The notes below the pieces were generated by a model. That model did no database searches. It had not been told where the DNA came from and saw only the letters and a program-made list of their open reading frames with translations. The translations under genes and the position numbers were made by a program. Shown here one piece after another: positions 53,788 through 62,247 of a stretch of 64,000 bases of DNA; position 1 is the stretch's first letter, and every line of letters begins with the position of its first letter. The stretch comes from Syntrophopropionicum propionicicum_A. Its GTDB lineage: Bacteria > Bacillota > Desulfotomaculia > Desulfotomaculales > Pelotomaculaceae. Location of the stretch: assembly GCF_048984525.1 (NCBI RefSeq), contig NZ_JBMGJC010000001.1, forward strand, positions 186,001-250,000. Direction: 5' to 3'.

Positions 53788-54972
53788 CTAACACCCGCAT
53801 GATTTATCGTCTTTTTTGTTAAACTTCTCAGGAGGTATGGCGGCTATTTCAGCCAGGGAGCGGATGGCAAAGTCTACTTCCTCCTCCTTGTTGAAATATG
53901 AAAAACTAAACCGTACCAGCTTCTTTTCAAAAGTCCCCAGCGTCCTGTGCGCGTCCGGCGCGCAGTGCAGGCCGGCCCTGCAGGCGATATTGTACTGCTG
54001 GTCCAGCACCGTCCCCACCTGCCCGCTGTTTTTACCTTCCAGGCTGAAGGACACCACCGGCGCGCGCTCATATAATTCCGCCGGGCCGTAAACCTTAAGG
54101 CCTTTTATCTTTTCCGCTCCCTTCAGGAACCGGCCCGTGAGGCCCATTTCATGCTGCCTGATCTTCTCTGATCCTTCGTCTCTTATAAATTTGAGTCCCG
54201 CCGCCAGACCTGATATCCCCACAGAATTTAAGGTGCCGCTTTCATAGCGTTCCGGCAGAACATCAGGCTGTCCGGGAATATGTGACATGCTTCCGGTACC
54301 GCCTTCCTTTAAAGTCGTTAACTCCAAACCTTCAGAGATATAAAGGCCGCCTGTGCCTGTAGGGCCAAAGAGCCCCTTGTGTCCCGGGAAAGCCAGCAGA
54401 TCTATATTCATAAAAGGCACATCGATGTTAAAAACGCCGACGGTCTGGGCTGCGTCTACTATGAACTTCAGCTTTTTTCTTTTTGCCAGCCTTCCTATTT
54501 CCGCAACCGGCATCAATGTACCCGTAACGTTGGAGGCATGTGTAATAACTATCGCGGCGGTATTCGGCTTAAAAGCGTTTTCTATATCCGCCACCTTGAT
54601 CCCGCCGTCACCGGAGCAGGCGACTTTGGACACATCGACGCCCTTTCCCTGCAGCACATGCAGAGGCCTGGTAACCGAGTTGTGTTCCATGGAACTGGTT
54701 ACAACGTGGTCACCCGGCTTGAGCAGGCCCTTGATAGCCAGGTTCAGAGACTCGGTGGCGTTTAAGGTGAATACAATCCTGTCCGGGTTTGCTATATTAA
54801 AAAGCAGGGAAAGGAGTTCCCGTGCTTCGTCAACCAGCCTGCCCGCTTTAACCGCCATCTGGTGACCCGACCTGCCGGGGTTGGCCCCTACGAATTTTAT
54901 ACAGTGTTCCATAGCCTGCCAGACTTGAGGAGGTTTGGGCCATGAGGTGGCAGCGCTGTCAAAATAAATCAA
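53788..54972 (-). CDS. cysteine desulfurase family PLP enzyme
   Basis: 394 aa from TTG 54972 (AGGGGG upstream). Class V aminotransferase: YFDSAATSWPKPPQV, ITHASNVTGTLMPVAEIG, AAQTVGVFNIDVPFMNIDLLAFPGHKGLFGPTGTGGLY with the PLP Lys, and IACRAGLHCAPDAHRTLGT with the active-site Cys. Ends with a CGC tail (KKDDKSCGC). Related to a stand-alone cysteine desulfurase group. Converges with cobO 11 bp away. Confidence 0.93.
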   Translation of the reverse strand: MIYFDSAATSWPKPPQVWQAMEHCIKFVGANPGRSGHQMAVKAGRLVDEARELLSLLFNIANPDRIVFTLNATESLNLAIKGLLKPGDHVVTSSMEHNSVTRPLHVLQGKGVDVSKVACSGDGGIKVADIENAFKPNTAAIVITHASNVTGTLMPVAEIGRLAKRKKLKFIVDAAQTVGVFNIDVPFMNIDLLAFPGHKGLFGPTGTGGLYISEGLELTTLKEGGTGSMSHIPGQPDVLPERYESGTLNSVGISGLAAGLKFIRDEGSEKIRQHEMGLTGRFLKGAEKIKGLKVYGPAELYERAPVVSFSLEGKNSGQVGTVLDQQYNIACRAGLHCAPDAHRTLGTFEKKLVRFSFSYFNKEEEVDFAIRSLAEIAAIPPEKFNKKDDKSCGC

Positions 54973-55125
54973 GTGACATCCCCCTATTAAATAATTCTTG
55001 CATTAACTGTAGATTTATATTCTTGTTTGCTAACAATTATTTTATTCAGCCCGTTTAATTTAGTTTCCAGAAAATAACTATGAACCGCCATGGAGCAGCT
55101 GGTTTCAACACCATGGGCTTACAAG

Positions 55126-55170
55126 ATAAAAAAAGTTTGAGGGCATTTTCGTGCCCTCAAACTTTTTTTA
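55126..55170. terminator. bidirectional terminator of the CAP-domain gene
   Basis: AAAGTTTGAGGGCA-N6-TGCCCTCAAACTTT with T-runs on both strands; 14-bp perfect arms. Confidence 0.95.
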
Positions 55171-55176
55171 TTTATT

Positions 55177-55989
55177 TTATTTTCCCGCGAACAACTGGGT
55201 AACCACAACCCCGTTTGGAGTTTTAACTATACCTATGCCGATTATGGTATGCATGGAATTCATGATATTCGCCCTGTGTCCCTCGCTGCTCATAAACAGC
55301 TCGTGTGCCCTCTGGGTTGTGGCAGCCTTGGCGATATTTTCCGCTCCCATAACCCTGTATGATACACCAGCTTTCTTCTCCATGTCTAACGCGCTGCCGT
55401 AGGTTGGAGAAGTATGGCTGAAGTAGTTGTTTTGATACATGTCCTGGCTTTTCATCCTTGCCAGTTCAACCAGTTTGGCGTCAACAGTAAAAGGTTGAAG
55501 CCCCGCCTTTGTCCTTTCCTGGTTTACCAGATCCAGCATAAGTTTTTCATCCGCGCTCAAGACCGAAGACCCCTGGTCGGCCGGTGGTGTTGTCGGTGCT
55601 GTCGGCGTTGTTGGTGTTGTAGGCGTTGTCGGTGTAGTAGGCGTTGTCGGTGTAGTAGGTGCCGTAGGTATACCGGTATATCTTCCGTAGCTGCTGCCGT
55701 AATACTTGCTCCAGTATGATCCCAGCGGGCTTGTTGTTTTAGCCGGTGTTGTCGGTGTTGTTGGAGCTGTGGGTGTCGTCGGCGTTGTAGGTGTAGTAGG
55801 TGTTGTAGGTGTTGTAGGTGTAGTAGGTGTTGTACCGCTTCCCCCGTAGTATTTATCATAATATGCGTACATAGGGCTGCCAACCGGGTACGGGTTTGCA
55901 GGAGTAGCCGCGCTGGCGGCAGTCAACGTGAAAGAAATCATTAACAAGCAGGTTATAATCACATACGTTATGCGCCTGGTTCTGGACAT
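55177..55989 (-). CDS. secreted CAP/SCP-domain protein with Thr-Thr-Pro repeats
   Basis: About 270 aa from ATG 55989 (AGGGG nine bases upstream; ATG 55995 possible). A Sec signal peptide (TYVIITCLLMISFTLTAASA) is followed by two low-complexity blocks of PTTPTTP units, each next to a Tyr-rich motif (YYDKYYGG and YWSKYYGSSYG), then a CAP domain of the YkwD type (LDLVNQERTKAGLQPFTVDAKLVELARMKSQDM, YFSHTSP, GAENIAKA, SSEGHRANIMN). Exported, perhaps cell-wall or spore associated. The 9-12 bp coding repeats are likely to vary in number. Confidence 0.93.
   Translation of the reverse strand: MSRTRRITYVIITCLLMISFTLTAASAATPANPYPVGSPMYAYYDKYYGGSGTTPTTPTTPTTPTTPTTPTTPTAPTTPTTPAKTTSPLGSYWSKYYGSSYGRYTGIPTAPTTPTTPTTPTTPTTPTTPTAPTTPPADQGSSVLSADEKLMLDLVNQERTKAGLQPFTVDAKLVELARMKSQDMYQNNYFSHTSPTYGSALDMEKKAGVSYRVMGAENIAKAATTQRAHELFMSSEGHRANIMNSMHTIIGIGIVKTPNGVVVTQLFAGK
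55596..55834 (-). repeat. two blocks of tandem ACN-ACN-CCN minisatellite coding Thr-Thr-Pro
   Basis: Repeated ACACCTACTACA-like units in two blocks (about 55596-55665 and 55743-55834), separated by a unique Tyr-rich segment. Codon choice varies in third positions, so the array is not recent-perfect. Confidence 0.85.
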
Positions 55990-56027
55990 ATCCATTTCCC
56001 CTTTCCCTTTGCCTGCGGGCTGTTCGA

Positions 56028-56083
56028 TCAATCAAACCGGAACTTAATGTATCCGTTCCGGCAAATTAAATTTGATTGATTAT
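56028..56083 (-). promoter_or_regulatory. nested palindromes in the CAP-gene leader
   Basis: CCGGAAC-N11-GTTCCGG lies inside an outer inverted pair ATCAATCAAA/TTTGATTGAT. A further TTCCAGA-N10-TCTGGAA is at 56095-56118. All lie between the predicted start of transcription (near 56140) and the CAP gene, so they would be stem-loops in the RNA or protein operators. Confidence 0.55.
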
Positions 56084-56146
56084 TCAACATCCCGTTCCAG
56101 AGCATGTTATTTCTGGAATTTGGCTTTTTTTTAGTACTAATGAGAA

Positions 56147-56175
56147 ATTATATATATCCTCGTCTGCTTTGACAA
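56147..56175 (-). promoter_or_regulatory. sigma-A promoter of the CAP-domain gene
   Basis: On the minus strand TTGTCA, 17 bases, TATAAT. This is a near-consensus vegetative promoter, about 160 bp upstream of the CAP start codon. Confidence 0.75.
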
Positions 56176-56340
56176 AGCCTTCTCTGGAACATAGACGGGC
56201 ATGAGGGAAAGTGAGATATCCTATTCATCCGCATTAATGCTTATTTTCAAAATCAGAGCAAAGTGGTAAATATAACCCCTGATTTGGATAAATGTTCAAT
56301 ATGATCATATTAGGCCCGGCACGCCGGGCTAGCAGTGCCT

Positions 56341-56553
56341 TCATCCTCCAGGTGAAGCGGATATGCCGAGCGAGCTCATCGCGGCTTTCAACTTGCCTGG
56401 ATATACTTTGGAAGGGTTGTAAGAAATTTTCATCCTGTCAGGAGGAAATATTTGCACGTTGCTGACACCCTCGATATTCATGATGACTTCCTTTAGCTTT
56501 TTTGCTTTTTCACTGTTCTGCAGGCCGTTCACTACAAGGTTCATTAAATACAC
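56341..56553 (-). CDS. HMA-like small protein lacking the metal-binding CXXC
   Basis: 70 aa from GTG 56553 (GGGGAG upstream). Beta-alpha-beta pattern of heavy-metal-associated domains (VVNGLQNSEKAKKLKEVIMNIEGVSNVQIFPPDRMKISYNP), but the usual GMTCxxC is NSEK, so metal chaperoning is unlikely. Followed by a GC-rich palindrome (56312-56330) without a T-run. Confidence 0.78.
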   Translation of the reverse strand: MYLMNLVVNGLQNSEKAKKLKEVIMNIEGVSNVQIFPPDRMKISYNPSKVYPGKLKAAMSSLGISASPGG

Positions 56554-56617
56554 TCTAATTACTCCCCGTATTCTAATGGATTAATTGAATTAGGAGCGGA
56601 TAAACCGCTCCTAATAT

Positions 56618-57196
56618 CTAGCGTCCCGCTAAAGGCGGGCATTGCGGCGGGAATAACGTTGGAGGACACACGAACGGGCCTTCAGGCGATACTTGTTCGC
56701 AAAGAGCCGGCGTGCAGAAGCCAAAGCTGGGGATAAGGATTTTTACTATTGCCACGGACTGGATGACAATACAGAGGTCAAAGGTGCAGCAGATTTGATT
56801 GCCGAGGATCAGGCACGGCCCGCAGGCGGCATTGACAATCTCGCAGTTCGTGAAGGTTCCCTCTGGCGCGCAGAGGACTACTGTCTTGGTGAAGCTGAAG
56901 GTCAGCCCCCTGAATGTTTGTACTACTTCTCCCTCAGTATTCAATATTTCAAGCTTGTAGGTGACCACCACTGCGAAAGTTACGTTTGCCCTGCCCGACT
57001 CGTTAGGCTCGGACCGGCTGACCTCGCTGCAGGTGGCGTTCTTGATGGTACATCTCACTGTGGCGCCCGTCGGAGGCATAAAGGTATTCAAGGGAGTACA
57101 GATATTTTCGCGGCGCTCCGCCTGGAAACAAAAATCGTATACCTTTGGCACCTCGATACAGATAGTCTCAAAATTTCTCAAGCTTTCCATTTCCAT
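56618..57196 (-). CDS. Cys-rich SPOCS/DUF3794-like protein, probable spore coat
   Basis: 192 aa with 16 cysteines, GAGGAGGG before ATG 57196. Beta-rich sequence (TICIEVPKVYDFCFQ, VTFAVVVTYKLEILNTEGEVVQTFRGLTFSFTKTVVLCAPEG) as in the DUF3794/SPOCS domain found in spore coat and peptidoglycan proteins. The C-terminus is Pro/Cys-rich (PFVCPPTLFPPQCPP). Likely to be disulfide cross-linked in the spore; expression in the mother cell is an inference. Confidence 0.78.
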   Translation of the reverse strand: MEMESLRNFETICIEVPKVYDFCFQAERRENICTPLNTFMPPTGATVRCTIKNATCSEVSRSEPNESGRANVTFAVVVTYKLEILNTEGEVVQTFRGLTFSFTKTVVLCAPEGTFTNCEIVNAACGPCLILGNQICCTFDLCIVIQSVAIVKILIPSFGFCTPALCEQVSPEGPFVCPPTLFPPQCPPLAGR

Positions 57197-57344
57197 AAAT
57201 TCAAAGCCCTCCTCTTATAACTGGGTTAATCATTACCTGTCAATACAAAATATGCCAACTCACAAAGATTGGTGAGGTTATTCCAGGAAAAATTATGTAT
57301 AACTTTTTTGAAAATAACGCATAGGATATTTCGAGGTGATCCAA

Positions 57345-57758
57345 TTGTTTCGCAGAGTTTATTTTAACCCTTACCGGCAGGCCCTGGAAAGATACCTTTC
57401 TTCCCGACAAGAAGCCTTAGAAGATAAAAGAGACTGCCTTAAAGACAGCACCATGAAGCGTGAGCAAAAACAACAGTGCCATAAAGAAGTTCAATCGGGC
57501 AATCTGCCAGGGAAAGCTGCTGAAAATTCTGCCGGCAAGGATGTTATCGGCGGGTTTAAAGAAATAGCGCCGGGCATATACCAGTTCCGGCAGCCAGCGC
57601 CCGCCTCGAAAGGATATGAAGTGCCGCCCAAATTATACCCTTCCTGCCAGTCCGGGCATTTAAATCCGCAAAGAGCGGGTGAATTGGGTTTTAAAAGAGT
57701 TGACGGACTTCCGGGACCTTACCAACATTACAACACACCTGTTTTTCAATTTACCTGA
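57345..57758 (+). CDS. small polar protein of unknown function
   Basis: 137 aa from TTG 57345 with AGGTG upstream; the GTG at 57336 is part of the SD. Charged N-terminus (RRVYFNPYRQALERYLSSRQEALEDKRDC) likely helical, then a Pro/Tyr/Gly-rich C-terminal half (GIYQFRQPAPASKGYEVPPKLYPS). No family recognised; size and composition would fit a spore or coat-associated protein. Confidence 0.65.
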   Translation: MFRRVYFNPYRQALERYLSSRQEALEDKRDCLKDSTMKREQKQQCHKEVQSGNLPGKAAENSAGKDVIGGFKEIAPGIYQFRQPAPASKGYEVPPKLYPSCQSGHLNPQRAGELGFKRVDGLPGPYQHYNTPVFQFT

Positions 57759-57837
57759 AAAAAACCATTCGTGCCCGCTGTAAGCGGACAGCCAGGAAAA
57801 GAAACCAAATGAACGTCTTCTTGACTCCCCGGGGGTA

Positions 57838-57863
57838 TAAAAAAACGCCCTTGCGGGCGTTGT
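57838..57863 (-). terminator. intrinsic terminator of the coiled-coil protein gene
   Basis: AACGCCC-N4-GGGCGTT followed by TTTTTTTATA on the minus strand, directly after the stop region. Confidence 0.92.
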
Positions 57864-57879
57864 TAGGGGGTAGTCGGCA

Positions 57880-59277
57880 TTAAACCGATTGTTTGGAGCG
57901 TCTGTCAAAAAACGAACATACTTTAAGAATAATAAATACCAGGGGATTTTTCATCCGTCTTTCCAGCCTTTTGTATCCTTCCCTGGCGGCTGCCAGCTCC
58001 TGTTGAGCTAACATGTAAGAGCGCTGGAAATCCTCTTCCGATTTAAGGGTCTTCAATAAGTCGTTACTGAGGTCTTTTATTTCTTCCTTAAGCCTTCTGT
58101 TTTCTATAACGGCAGAGGATTTCTCTCTCTCTATTTTCTGCTTTAAATCAATTATTTCTGTTTGCAGTTCAGCTATTTTAATGCCGTGCTGCTCTTTTAT
58201 TTCAGCCAGCTTTAATTTGTTTTCCCTGTCCCTTTCCTTGTAATGCTGCAGTTTTGTAAACAAGCCCTCCAGGTTGCCATGGTTTTTGGCCAGCAGTTCC
58301 TTCAGCCTCGCTGCCTCCTCATGCGCCTCCTTTGTCCGTTTTACCCAGAGACGGCACTGGTATAAAATGCTGTTAGCCTTAGCCTCAAGTTTTGCCAGGT
58401 GCTCCCTGTAGCGCAGTATTTCTCTTTTGCGCAGCGACAGGAGAAGGTCCTTTTCAGCCATCTGGGTTAACAAGTATTCATGCTGGCCGGCCAATTCCAT
58501 TTTTTCTGCCAGGGCCGCCGCTGTTTCCCGCTGCCCTGAAACCGCTTCCTGCACATGTTTTTGCATTGAATCAAGCTTGTTTTTCCAGCATGACCGGTCA
58601 CGGTGCCAGCGATATTTTTGCCTGTTCACAACGCCGAGAAATTTTTTTAACAGGTCCTCATACAGCACCCTGGCGGCAGGGTTATACGACCAGACACCCT
58701 CACCCGCCATTTCAAAATATGAAAACTTTTTCAACACCCCTTCCAGTGTCTTGATGTCAGTACTGCGCCAGGAATTAATCAATTGGTGAAGCTGCTGCAG
58801 CGAAAGGCCTCCGGGGTGTATTTTCATAGCTTTTATCAACAGGTTTTTCAAAGAGTAATGGCTTGTTTCAACTTCCCATTCAGTCAATCCCCAATAGCCG
58901 TTATCCAGCTGGATGAACCTGCCGTCAGAGATCAGGCAGACCTCCTCTGATATAATTTTTTTTACTTTCTTCTTCTTGTTATTAGCGTTTTTTAAGATTT
59001 CCCGCAGGTTTAAAGACTGGCCTTTCTTAAGGAGAAGTGAATAAAACTGGTCATTCTCTTTATTCCCTTCCAAATCCAGACGCCAATTGTCTTTTTCCTT
59101 GTAAAAACATGGGTTTTGATTCAAACAAAGATTAACTCTTTCCTCAACCTGCGACAGGGAATAATCCTTCAGCATTTTTCTTTGTACATGAGGCGCCAGC
59201 TCTGCTACAGACAGGGCTTCAAAGAAGAACAGAGTTTTCTTTAGAACATCAGTCAGGGAATTAAGCTTCCCACCCAT
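57880..59277 (-). CDS. winged-helix/HARE-like plus long coiled-coil protein of unknown function
   Basis: 465 aa. The N-terminal ~230 residues contain three repeated alpha-helical units resembling HARE-HTH or winged-helix domains of the RNA polymerase delta type (LTDVLKKTLFFFEALSVAELAPHV, LREILKNANN, LKNLLIKAMKIHPGGLSLQQLHQLI). About 230-440 is a charged coiled coil. The C-terminus has a short hydrophobic segment (PLVFIILKVCSFF) next to basic residues, perhaps membrane contact. No near neighbour explains it. Family assignment is tentative. Confidence 0.82.
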   Translation of the reverse strand: MGGKLNSLTDVLKKTLFFFEALSVAELAPHVQRKMLKDYSLSQVEERVNLCLNQNPCFYKEKDNWRLDLEGNKENDQFYSLLLKKGQSLNLREILKNANNKKKKVKKIISEEVCLISDGRFIQLDNGYWGLTEWEVETSHYSLKNLLIKAMKIHPGGLSLQQLHQLINSWRSTDIKTLEGVLKKFSYFEMAGEGVWSYNPAARVLYEDLLKKFLGVVNRQKYRWHRDRSCWKNKLDSMQKHVQEAVSGQRETAAALAEKMELAGQHEYLLTQMAEKDLLLSLRKREILRYREHLAKLEAKANSILYQCRLWVKRTKEAHEEAARLKELLAKNHGNLEGLFTKLQHYKERDRENKLKLAEIKEQHGIKIAELQTEIIDLKQKIEREKSSAVIENRRLKEEIKDLSNDLLKTLKSEEDFQRSYMLAQQELAAAREGYKRLERRMKNPLVFIILKVCSFFDRRSKQSV

Positions 59278-59616
59278 TTTGCATGTCTCACCTACCTTGC
59301 AAGTATAGCTGTTTTAATAATAAATTCATTTGAGATTTCAATATTCCTTTATTTTCCATAGAAATAATTGTAAATTTATTTATTAATTATTCAACAAAAT
59401 TCTCAAGAAAAAATCGGCAAAAGAAGCAATATTACAGTTGATTAAAAACACCAGGTTGCAATATAATAAAGTAAATGGTTGTTATACAGGGTTGGATGGT
59501 TATATACTATACTTTAACGGTTAAACCATTTACTAATTATTGATAAAAATCGCCCGCGAGCGGTTGTTTTTATGGCTGAATGGAATGCCTCCCTCATACA
59601 GATTAGGGGTGAAGTC
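59278..59616. other. AT-rich intergenic region upstream of acuA
   Basis: No gene. Contains a probable sigma-A promoter (TTGATT 59438-59443, 18 bp, TATAAT 59462-59467) for the plus strand and an exact 10-bp inverted pair GTAAATGGTT (59471-59480) / AACCATTTAC (59524-59533) just downstream of it. Confidence 0.6.
59438..59467 (+). promoter_or_regulatory. sigma-A promoter of acuA
   Basis: TTGATT, 18 bases, TATAAT; 150 bp before the acuA ATG. Confidence 0.6.
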
Positions 59617-60243
59617 ATGATCCTTGCCTGTTGCGAGATCGAAAGTCCCATGAACTCAACAAAAGAATATTTTTTGGAGGGGCCGGTAGTATCAAAATCC
59701 CTTGAAAACCTCAATATTAACCGGAAGCTAACAAATTTCCGGCCGGCGGAGGACCAGAAAAAAGCGCTTATTTCAATATCCAAACTGCCTGATGGGATGA
59801 TCTACATTGCCCGTTCGGGCCGTGAAATCATTGGCTATGTCACATTCCACTACCCGGAGTCATATTTCAGGTGGAGCAAGCATCCAAAAGTATTGGAACT
59901 CGGCGGCATCGAGATCAGTCCTGACTGGAGAAAAAAAGGCATCGCAGAGGCTTTGCTGAAGGAGGCCTTTAACAACCCGGCCATGGAAGAATTTATCATA
60001 GTCACTCTTGAATTTTGCTGGCACTGGGACTTAAAAGGCAGCGGACTGGAGATTTTTGAATACCAGAAGATGCTGGAGAAGCTTTTTGGGATGGTCAGCC
60101 TTAAAAGACGCGCGACTGATGACCCCGACATTACGGAACATCCTGCTAACGTCTTGATGGTAAGGTACGGAAAGCGTGTCAGCACAAAAGACATAGCGCT
60201 GTTTGAGGATATGCTGTTTGAAGGAAGGGCTGAATTACATTAA
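59617..60243 (+). CDS. acuA: protein acetyltransferase AcuA, GNAT family
   Basis: 208 aa from ATG 59617 (AGGGGTG upstream; an upstream in-frame ATG at 59572 lacks an SD). GNAT fold with acetyl-CoA motif ISPDWRKKGIAEALLKEAF. Matches Bacillus AcuA in length and in FHYPESYFRW, LEFCWHWDLKGSGLEIFEYQKML. AcuA acetylates and inactivates acetyl-CoA synthetase; AcuC reverses this, and an AcuC-like gene is at 29576-30937. Confidence 0.93.
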   Translation: MILACCEIESPMNSTKEYFLEGPVVSKSLENLNINRKLTNFRPAEDQKKALISISKLPDGMIYIARSGREIIGYVTFHYPESYFRWSKHPKVLELGGIEISPDWRKKGIAEALLKEAFNNPAMEEFIIVTLEFCWHWDLKGSGLEIFEYQKMLEKLFGMVSLKRRATDDPDITEHPANVLMVRYGKRVSTKDIALFEDMLFEGRAELH

Positions 60244-60279
60244 AAAGCCTGCTTGCCGTAAGGCAAAGCAGGCTTTTAA
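60242..60279. terminator. bidirectional terminator between acuA and guaB
   Basis: AAGCCTGCTTTGCC/GGCAAAGCAGGCTT-like long stem (with a one-base imperfection) around GTAA, with T and A runs. Confidence 0.92.
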
Positions 60280-60318
60280 TTGATTTTTCACTCCCGGATT
60301 TTTTGTATCCGGGCTTAT

Positions 60319-61785
60319 TTATTTCAGGCTGTAATTGGGAGCTTCTTTGGTTATGGTTACATCGTGCGGGTGGCTTTCCTTCAGCCCCGCGGCGGTGCAA
60401 CGCATAAACCTGGACTTGGTCTTCAGCTCATGGATGTCGCGGGTGCCCACGTAGCCCATCCCCGCTCTTAGCCCGCCAATCAATTGATATACTGTTTCAG
60501 ATAGAGAGCCTTTGAAGGGGACCCTGCCTTCCACTCCCTCAGGCACAAGCTTGTTATCGCTTTCTGTCTCAGCCTGAAAATAACGGTCTTTGCTGCCGCC
60601 TTTCATAGCCGCCAGGGAACCCATGCCGCGATATACCTTGTAGCTGCGGCCCTGGTAAATTTCAATGTCTCCGGGGCTCTCCTCGGTGCCCGCCAGCAGG
60701 CTGCCGAGCATTACCACATCCGCACCCGCCCCTATGGCTTTGGTTATATCTCCCGAATACTTAATGCCGCCGTCGGCTATGATCGGGATGCCGGCTTTAT
60801 TTGCTTCAATGGCGCAGTCGTATATGGCTGTCACCTGGGGCACGCCAATCCCGGCAATAACCCTGGTTGTACATATAGATCCGGGGCCCATGCCTACCTT
60901 AACAGCATCCGCGCCTGCCTTGATCAAGTCCCTTGTCCCTTCGGAGGTGGCCACATTTCCGGCGATCACCGCGACTTCAGGGTATTTGTCCTTTATCCTG
61001 GCTACCAGGTCCATTACTCCCCTGGTGTGACCGTGTGCAGTATCAACTACCAGAGCGTCTACATTTGCCTTCACCAGCGCCTCCACCCTGTCCATGGTGT
61101 CGGAGGTAACACCGACCGCTGCCGCCGCGATCAGCCGGCCTCTCTTATCCTTCGCCGAGTTGGGGTACTGGCGGGTTTTTTCAATGTCTTTTATCGTTAC
61201 GAGTCCCCGCAGCATAAACTTATCATCTACAATCGGCAGCTTTTCTATCTTATACTGTTTTAGAATTTCTTTGGCCTGGTCCACCGTCGTGCCCAGGGGC
61301 GCGGTAACCAGGTTTTCCTTAGTCATCACTTCTTCTATTCTCTTTGTGAAATCACGTTCAAAGCGGAGGTCCCGGTTGGTAAGGATACCGACAAGTTTTC
61401 CATCTACAGTTATCGGCACTCCGGAAATGCGGTACCTTTCCATTAATACCAGCGCCTCACTAACCAGGCTGTCAGGTGAAAGGTAGATCGGATCTGCGAT
61501 TATTCCGTGTTCTGAACGTTTTACCCGGTCCACTTCAAGAGCCTGGCGCTCTATTGGCATATTTTTATGGATAACGCCGATACCGCCCTCACGGGCGATA
61601 GCAATAGCCATTCTTGATTCGGTAACAGTGTCCATGCCGGCACTCATCAGCGGAATATTCAGCTTTAACTCTTTGGTAAGATTTGTCGTAGTGTCGACGT
61701 CCCTAGGCTGGACTTCCGCGGCTGCAGGAATGAGCATAACATCGTCAAAAGTGAGACCTTCTCTGCTAAATTTATCCGGCCACAT
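60319..61785 (-). CDS. guaB: IMP dehydrogenase
   Basis: About 488 aa from ATG 61785 (GGGGGAG upstream). Catalytic loop GPGSICTTRVIAG with active-site Cys, two CBS domains in the middle (about 95-215; ISGVPITVDGKLVGILTNRDLRF, LPIVDDKFMLRGLVTIKDIEK), and GYVGTRDI. First committed step of GMP synthesis. Convergent with acuA. Confidence 0.98.
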   Translation of the reverse strand: MWPDKFSREGLTFDDVMLIPAAAEVQPRDVDTTTNLTKELKLNIPLMSAGMDTVTESRMAIAIAREGGIGVIHKNMPIERQALEVDRVKRSEHGIIADPIYLSPDSLVSEALVLMERYRISGVPITVDGKLVGILTNRDLRFERDFTKRIEEVMTKENLVTAPLGTTVDQAKEILKQYKIEKLPIVDDKFMLRGLVTIKDIEKTRQYPNSAKDKRGRLIAAAAVGVTSDTMDRVEALVKANVDALVVDTAHGHTRGVMDLVARIKDKYPEVAVIAGNVATSEGTRDLIKAGADAVKVGMGPGSICTTRVIAGIGVPQVTAIYDCAIEANKAGIPIIADGGIKYSGDITKAIGAGADVVMLGSLLAGTEESPGDIEIYQGRSYKVYRGMGSLAAMKGGSKDRYFQAETESDNKLVPEGVEGRVPFKGSLSETVYQLIGGLRAGMGYVGTRDIHELKTKSRFMRCTAAGLKESHPHDVTITKEAPNYSLK

Positions 61786-61833
61786 TTGCTCTCTCCCCCT
61801 TGCGATAATTTTCAAGCAAATTAGTATTTGTTT

Positions 61834-61864
61834 ATTATAGCACAGTTATCGCGGGGATGTACAA
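61834..61864 (-). promoter_or_regulatory. extended -10 promoter of guaB
   Basis: On the minus strand TGCTATAAT (extended -10) with TTGTAC 19 bases upstream as a weak -35; about 50 bp before the guaB start. Confidence 0.68.
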
Positions 61865-61933
61865 GCAAATTTAGTCTGACAGGATATGCTTCGAAACAAT
61901 AAAAAACGGGTATAAATGCTTATAACAGGCATT

Positions 61934-62167
61934 TTAGTCCTGTCCCATCACTGAATCGACGCCGTGGGTGTAGAAATGGTCTCTCAGGTGATATATAAGT
62001 TTTTCTGATACATCAAATTCTTCCGCCATCTCCGTATCGGTTTTATCATTCTTTATCCCGTCTATGAAGCGGTCGACGTCCACTCCCACCTCGCCGACCA
62101 TTTCTTTCAGGCTTGGCTCCGAACTCCAGGGCACCCTGCTCACTATAAAGGAATCGCTTTCATCCAT
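61934..62167 (-). CDS. small HTH-type protein of unknown function
   Basis: 77 aa from ATG 62167 (GGGGGTG upstream). The C-terminal half has a helix-turn-helix-like pattern (RFIDGIKNDKTDTEMAEEFDVSEKLIYHLRDHFY). The N-terminus MDESDSFIVSRVPW is acidic. Probably a DNA-binding accessory or regulator. Confidence 0.75.
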   Translation of the reverse strand: MDESDSFIVSRVPWSSEPSLKEMVGEVGVDVDRFIDGIKNDKTDTEMAEEFDVSEKLIYHLRDHFYTHGVDSVMGQD

Positions 62168-62247
62168 AATAAAAACACCCCCAGTTTTTATTATATATTT
62201 TCCGCCTGGAGGCAATTAATACGTATACTGTTTTTGATATGTTCAGC

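Noticed and set aside
53788..54972. NifS of a nitrogenase cluster
   Set aside because: No nif genes or IscU nearby; it resembles a stand-alone cysteine desulfurase-like group.
55596..55834. CRISPR-like array
   Set aside because: The repeats are short, contiguous and in frame within a coding sequence, with no unique spacers of constant size.
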